From positions 186,001 through 250,000 of the forward strand of contig JABTUW010000004.1 in the NCBI GenBank assembly GCA_015075185.1: 64,000 nt of DNA, written 5' to 3'. The translations under genes were made by a program, and so were the position numbers. Below are positions 60,412 to 64,000 of the stretch, piece by piece. The notes beneath the pieces were generated by a model that did no database searches, was not told where the DNA came from, and saw nothing but the letters and a program-made list of their open reading frames with translations. This stretch comes from Anaerolineales bacterium (GTDB taxonomy: Bacteria > Chloroflexota > Anaerolineae > 4572-78 > J111). Positions within the stretch are counted from its first letter, which is position 1; every line of letters starts with the position of its first letter.

Positions 60412-61932
60412 ATGACGGAGTCTAATAAAGATATTCTCGTATTGAAAGGTATCTATAAATACTTTCCAGGGGTGCAGGCCCTTAATAATGTGGACTTTAC
60501 GCTCCAAAGGGGCGAGATCCATGCGCTGATGGGGGAAAATGGCGCCGGTAAGTCTACTCTGATCAAGATCATGACCGGTGTTGAGCGACAAGACGAGGGC
60601 ACTATCACGCTTGAGGGTAAAGAAGTCTCTATAAAATCACCTCAACATGCCCAAACTCTGGGTATTAGCACGGTCTATCAAGAAGTCAATCTTTGCACTA
60701 ATCTAACAGTAGCCGAAAATATCTTGCTTGGCCAGGAACCCCGGAAATTCGGGAGTATTGATTGGAAAGCAATGAACGACAGGGCCGATCAACTTCTTCG
60801 CCGGCTGGATATTCATATTGATGTGACACGGCCCCTGGAGGCATATTCAGTGGCTATCCAACAGATGGCTGCCATTGTGCGGGCGCTTGAGATTGCCTCT
60901 GCCAAAATATTAATCCTGGATGAACCTACCTCGAGTCTCGATGCCAATGAAACCGAGAAGCTATTCCAGGTGATGCGCAAATTAAGAGATGAAGGTATGG
61001 GTATTATCTTCATTACTCATTTTCTTAATCAGGTGTACGAAGTTTCGGACAGAATAACCGTTCTCAGAAATGGAAATCTCATTGGAACTTTCAACACCAA
61101 TTCCTTGCCGATGATCGAGTTGATTACAAAAATGATCGGCCGGAATCTCAGTGATTTTAATGATATGAGCAAAACAAAGCTTGAGAGCAGTATGCACATT
61201 AAAAAAGATGTGCTGCTTCAGGCCAGACAGTTTGGTCGTACCGGTTCGATTAAACCCTTTGACCTGGATTTACATGCCGGAGAAGTGGTCGGGTTTGCCG
61301 GGCTGTTGGGATCAGGGCGTACAGAAACCGCCAAGTTGCTGTTTGGCATAGACAAACCGGATAGCGGCACCTTGAAGTTCGCCGGGGAAGTGGTTAAAAA
61401 CTTCTCGCCCGGCGATTCAATTTCCAGAGGTGTTGCCTTTTGCCCTGAAGACAGGAGAGCAGAAGCCTTGGTGCCCGACTTAACCGTCAGAGAAAATATT
61501 ATCCTGGCTATCCAGGGCAATAAAGGTTGGTTCAAGTATCTCGGCAAGGGAAAGCAGTATGAACTTGCTGAGCATTATATTCAATTGCTCAATATTAGTA
61601 CCCCTACCGCAGACCAACCGGTTAAAAATCTAAGCGGTGGAAATCAGCAGAAGGTTATTTTGGCTCGCTGGCTGGCCACAAACCCCGATCTTTTGATTCT
61701 GGATGAACCCACCCGAGGTATTGATGTCGGGGCAAAGGCCGAAATCCAAAAACTGGTCCTTGAGTTGGCTGAAGAGGGCAAAGCATGTGTGTTTATTTCA
61801 TCGGAGCTAGAGGAAGTATTACGCACCAGCCATCGCATCGTGGTGCTGCGTGACCGAGAGAAGATAAATGAGTTCAGCGGTGAGGTGGATGAGCATAAAA
61901 TCATGCAAGCAATGGCACAGAGTGGCTCATAA
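60412..61932 (+). CDS. ytfR: Sugar ABC transporter ATP-binding protein, two cassettes (YtfR-like)
   Basis: A 506-aa ATPase: cassette 1 with Walker A GENGAGKST, Q-loop ISTVYQEVNLCTNLTVAENI and Walker B ILILDEPTSSLD; cassette 2 with the reduced Walker A GLLGSGRTETAK, signature LSGGNQQKVILARWL and Walker B LLILDEPTRGID. The Q-loop text VYQEVNLC is typical of YtfR. ATG 60412 follows GGAGG; TTG 60382 in frame is upstream of that site and unlikely. It completes the importer begun at 57022. Confidence 0.94.
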   Translation: MTESNKDILVLKGIYKYFPGVQALNNVDFTLQRGEIHALMGENGAGKSTLIKIMTGVERQDEGTITLEGKEVSIKSPQHAQTLGISTVYQEVNLCTNLTVAENILLGQEPRKFGSIDWKAMNDRADQLLRRLDIHIDVTRPLEAYSVAIQQMAAIVRALEIASAKILILDEPTSSLDANETEKLFQVMRKLRDEGMGIIFITHFLNQVYEVSDRITVLRNGNLIGTFNTNSLPMIELITKMIGRNLSDFNDMSKTKLESSMHIKKDVLLQARQFGRTGSIKPFDLDLHAGEVVGFAGLLGSGRTETAKLLFGIDKPDSGTLKFAGEVVKNFSPGDSISRGVAFCPEDRRAEALVPDLTVRENIILAIQGNKGWFKYLGKGKQYELAEHYIQLLNISTPTADQPVKNLSGGNQQKVILARWLATNPDLLILDEPTRGIDVGAKAEIQKLVLELAEEGKACVFISSELEEVLRTSHRIVVLRDREKINEFSGEVDEHKIMQAMAQSGS

Positions 61933-61944
61933 CGCAGCTAAAAT

Positions 61945-62655
61945 ATGGAAAAAGATAAAGGACTGCAGACACACTCTGACAACAGCAAGCAGAACTCTGT
62001 GAGGCGTTGGTTGGCTTGGGGGAGCGTCGTGCTTGTTTTGTTGTTTGTCGGTGTGATGGCTCAGCCCCGTCTGAATTTAGATAGTCAAAGTACTTCGATC
62101 GTGGCTGAGGCGTTCATGACCGATTATCCTTCTCTCGGCCCTGAAACCGCGCCGGTCACCATCGTTGAATACGGCGACTTGGGCTGCGCGGCCTGTTGGG
62201 CATGGCATAAGCTTGGCGTCCTAAAGGACATCCGTGTCAAGTATGGCGACCAGGTGCGTTTTGTCTGGAAGGATTTCCCGGTCGTCACCCTGGCCTCCCC
62301 CAAGGCAGCCGAGGCTGCGCAATGTGCCCATGAGCAGGGCAAGTTTTGGGAATTCCACGATTTCATCTTTGACAATGACAATATTGAGACAATAAGCAAA
62401 GATGACCTCAAAGCCTACGCAGCTAAAGTTGAACTAGACATGGACAAATTCAATGAGTGTGTAGACTCCCGCCGTTATCGGGATAAGGTAAATAACCAGC
62501 AGCACGAGGCTTTCGAAGCAGGTTTTAATGGGAGCCCGGCTTTCTTGGTGAATGACAAGCCAATTGTTGGGGCGCAACGCTTTGAAGTGTTTGAGGAAGT
62601 AATTGATTCTTTGCTGGCTCCAGGGAGTAGCGTAAGCCAAGCTTCTCGATTCTAA
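61945..62655 (+). CDS. DsbA-like membrane-anchored thioredoxin-fold protein
   Basis: A 236-aa protein with one N-terminal transmembrane anchor (WLAWGSVVLVLLFVGVMA, about 22-39) and an extracytoplasmic thioredoxin_4/DsbA-type domain. The active site is C81-A-A-C84 after VTIVEYGDLG, with WKDFPVVTLASPKAAEAA and the cis-proline in NGSPAFLVND. It should catalyse thiol oxidation or isomerisation outside the membrane. It starts 12 nt after the ATPase gene but has no evident functional tie to sugar uptake. Confidence 0.88.
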   Translation: MEKDKGLQTHSDNSKQNSVRRWLAWGSVVLVLLFVGVMAQPRLNLDSQSTSIVAEAFMTDYPSLGPETAPVTIVEYGDLGCAACWAWHKLGVLKDIRVKYGDQVRFVWKDFPVVTLASPKAAEAAQCAHEQGKFWEFHDFIFDNDNIETISKDDLKAYAAKVELDMDKFNECVDSRRYRDKVNNQQHEAFEAGFNGSPAFLVNDKPIVGAQRFEVFEEVIDSLLAPGSSVSQASRF

Positions 62656-62671
62656 GTAACTTGTACCGCGT

Positions 62672-63739
62672 ATGATAACTAACATCGCAGACTTCCTACC
62701 CCCCATTCGTCAGCTTCAAGAGCAGATCCGTGATAGCGTGGTCGCCGCCGCCGAGTCAACCTCGCCGGATGAACTGGCTCAAATCGCTAAAGAAGAGGCC
62801 GGCGATACTATCTATGTCGTAGATAAAATTAGCGAAGAGGTACTGCTTGACTTTTTTACCCACGAGATTGCCAGCCACACCCCGATCATTTTAATCGCCG
62901 AAGGGTTGGGCGAAACCGGTCAGATGGTTTTGCCAGCCGGTGTGCCTGAAAAAGAAGCGCGCTGGCGGATCATTGTTGATCCCATTGACGGCACTCGCGG
63001 CATCATGTACCAGAAACGCAGTGCCTGGATTTTGACCGGTGTGGCCCCCAACAAAGGCCAGGCCACCAACCTGAGCGATATTGAACTGGCGGTGCAAACT
63101 GAAGTTCCCCTCATTAAACAGCACCTCTCGGACACGCTGTGGTCTATTGCCGGCCAGGGCGTTCGCGCCGAACGCTACAACCGCCTCACCGGTGACACGC
63201 AACCCCTTGTTATACAACCCTCACGCGCAACTACTATCGCCCATGGGTACGCCATGATTTCCCGCTTTTTTCCCGGCGCTCGCGAGGAATTGGCCGCCAT
63301 TGATGAGGAGATTGTGCGGGACGCGCTGGGCCCGGTGCAGCCAGGCAAAGCTCATTGTTTTGAAGACCAGTATATCTGTACCGGCGGGCAGTTTTACGAG
63401 TTGATTACCGGGCGGGATCGTTTTAATGCCGATATCCGCCCCCTCCTGGAGACCTTGTTGGCCCAACGAGGTTTAGCTCTGGGTATTTGCTGCCATCCTT
63501 ACGATTTGTGTACTGAACTCATTGCCCGTGAAGCCGGGGTGATTATCACCGACGCCTCTGGCCAGCCCCTTTTAGCCCCGCTGGACGTGTCAAGTAACAT
63601 CAGTTGGGTTGGGTACGCCAATGCAGCTATTCAGGCACAAATCGAACCCCTCTTGCAACAAGCCCTGCGCCGGCGTGGCTTACTATCTGAAGAACCCCCC
63701 CGCTTCACTGATAATGACATCTGTCACTTCCAAAAGTGA
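62672..63739 (+). CDS. Inositol monophosphatase-family protein
   Basis: A 355-aa protein with the Li-sensitive phosphatase motif IIVDPIDGTRGIMYQKRSAW (D103 and D106 as metal ligands) and an upstream EGLGE (about 77-81) in place of the usual EE metal site; the second motif region near the C-terminus reads AGVIITDASGQPL where WDxAAG is usual. Length exceeds the usual 260-280 aa, with an insertion at about 150-240. Substrate could be inositol phosphate, a sugar bisphosphate or another phosphate ester. It follows the DsbA-like gene by 16 nt. Confidence 0.8.
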   Translation: MITNIADFLPPIRQLQEQIRDSVVAAAESTSPDELAQIAKEEAGDTIYVVDKISEEVLLDFFTHEIASHTPIILIAEGLGETGQMVLPAGVPEKEARWRIIVDPIDGTRGIMYQKRSAWILTGVAPNKGQATNLSDIELAVQTEVPLIKQHLSDTLWSIAGQGVRAERYNRLTGDTQPLVIQPSRATTIAHGYAMISRFFPGAREELAAIDEEIVRDALGPVQPGKAHCFEDQYICTGGQFYELITGRDRFNADIRPLLETLLAQRGLALGICCHPYDLCTELIAREAGVIITDASGQPLLAPLDVSSNISWVGYANAAIQAQIEPLLQQALRRRGLLSEEPPRFTDNDICHFQK

Positions 63740-63746
63740 CAGGTGA

Positions 63747-63778
63747 CACTTACAGTCGGTTGTAAGTGATGATACAAT
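63747..63778 (+). promoter_or_regulatory. Promoter with overlapping dyad near the right end
   Basis: TTACAG (63750-63755), 17-bp spacer, TACAAT (63773-63778). A perfect dyad CACTTACA-N6-TGTAAGTG (63747-63768) covers the -35 box and spacer, suiting a repressor site. Confidence 0.55.
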
Positions 63779-63869
63779 GGAGGCGTCGAAGTAAGCAACG
63801 CCGCTAGCTCGATCTGAACCAAAACACGTTAGTGCAAAAAACTCCCCATTGAAATAATTGAAATATTAG

Positions 63870-64000
63870 AAGGTGACAGAGTGGTGTAATAGGTAGCGGA
63901 CCTGCCTACCTGAGACCTGCCGGTCGAAGTGTATTGTGAAAAAATGCACAAATTAGGATGAATGTCATATCGAAAATGTGACACCTAACACTGTGGAGGC
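63870..64000 (+). other. Unidentified structured-looking end segment
   Basis: The final 130 bp hold no clear reading frame. They show local complementarity (GGTAG with CTACC; GACC with GGTC) and look more like a structured RNA than coding DNA. A diverged tRNA or the 5' end of a group II intron are possible. The segment is cut by the window edge, so I cannot decide. Confidence 0.25.

Overview
The window reads as a piece of a bacterial chromosome, most likely from the phylum Chloroflexota (Anaerolineae- or Caldilineae-like). This is an inference from gene style: surface proteins with long Thr/Pro-rich linkers, sugar-binding lipoproteins with Val/Glu/Lys repeat linkers, a DUF2079 membrane protein, many LacI-regulated sugar ABC transporters, and a NADH dehydrogenase cluster with fused subunits. 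No rRNA or ribosomal protein gene is present to settle the taxonomy.

Layout. 1-3.4 kb (minus strand): the 5' part of ilvE, two tRNA-Ala genes, moaA, and an HTH regulator with a C-terminal four-cysteine motif. 3.5-8.1 kb (plus): a divergent promoter, a triple-fusion nuoBCD, a nuoI with a long Ala-rich tail and a helix-hairpin-helix domain, and a small membrane-anchored CxxC protein. 8.15-10.3 kb: an arsenic cassette (arsR, a Cys-tailed methyltransferase, arsM) with promoter, operator and terminator visible. 10.3-16.8 kb: an epimerase, a LacI regulator with three abutting palindromic operators, and a ribose-type ABC transporter. 16.9-17.6 kb (minus): a HEPN/MNT toxin-antitoxin pair whose HEPN gene has an internal amber codon. 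17.8-23.0 kb: DUF2079 protein, methyltransferase, PolX. 23.2-32.5 kb (minus): a signalling block (hybrid histidine kinase, receiver-kinase, receiver, receiver-CHASE/CACHE-like-HAMP-cyclase) ending in a frameshifted Calx-beta/DNRLRE surface protein. 32.7-34.2 kb: a putative two-gene restriction-modification system.

34.2-52.3 kb is a large pentose catabolic region led by a consensus promoter and a LacI-type operator. It holds a truncated ABC ATPase, two paralogous sugar ABC transporters (one ATPase gene with two frameshifts), two uroporphyrinogen-decarboxylase-fold proteins, a LacI regulator, and araA, a FucI-like isomerase, an FGGY kinase, araB and araD. AraA, AraB and AraD make a complete route from L-arabinose to D-xylulose 5-phosphate. 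52.5-61.9 kb adds an AraC-type response regulator, a YesM-type kinase and a sugar-binding protein in a tight cluster, followed by a second YtfQ-like binding protein, two permeases and a two-cassette ATPase. The layout resembles the known AraP-AraS-AraT three-component arabinose sensor of Geobacillus placed before its transporter. The window closes with a DsbA-like protein, an inositol-monophosphatase-family protein, a promoter with a dyad, and an unidentified structured-looking tail.

A second theme is degenerate short-repeat DNA (7-8 bp periodic, usually forming inverted repeats) that fills many intergenic gaps and has entered at least two reading frames. Three genes appear disrupted by frameshift or nonsense changes and one by truncation; the frameshifts could be real or assembly errors.
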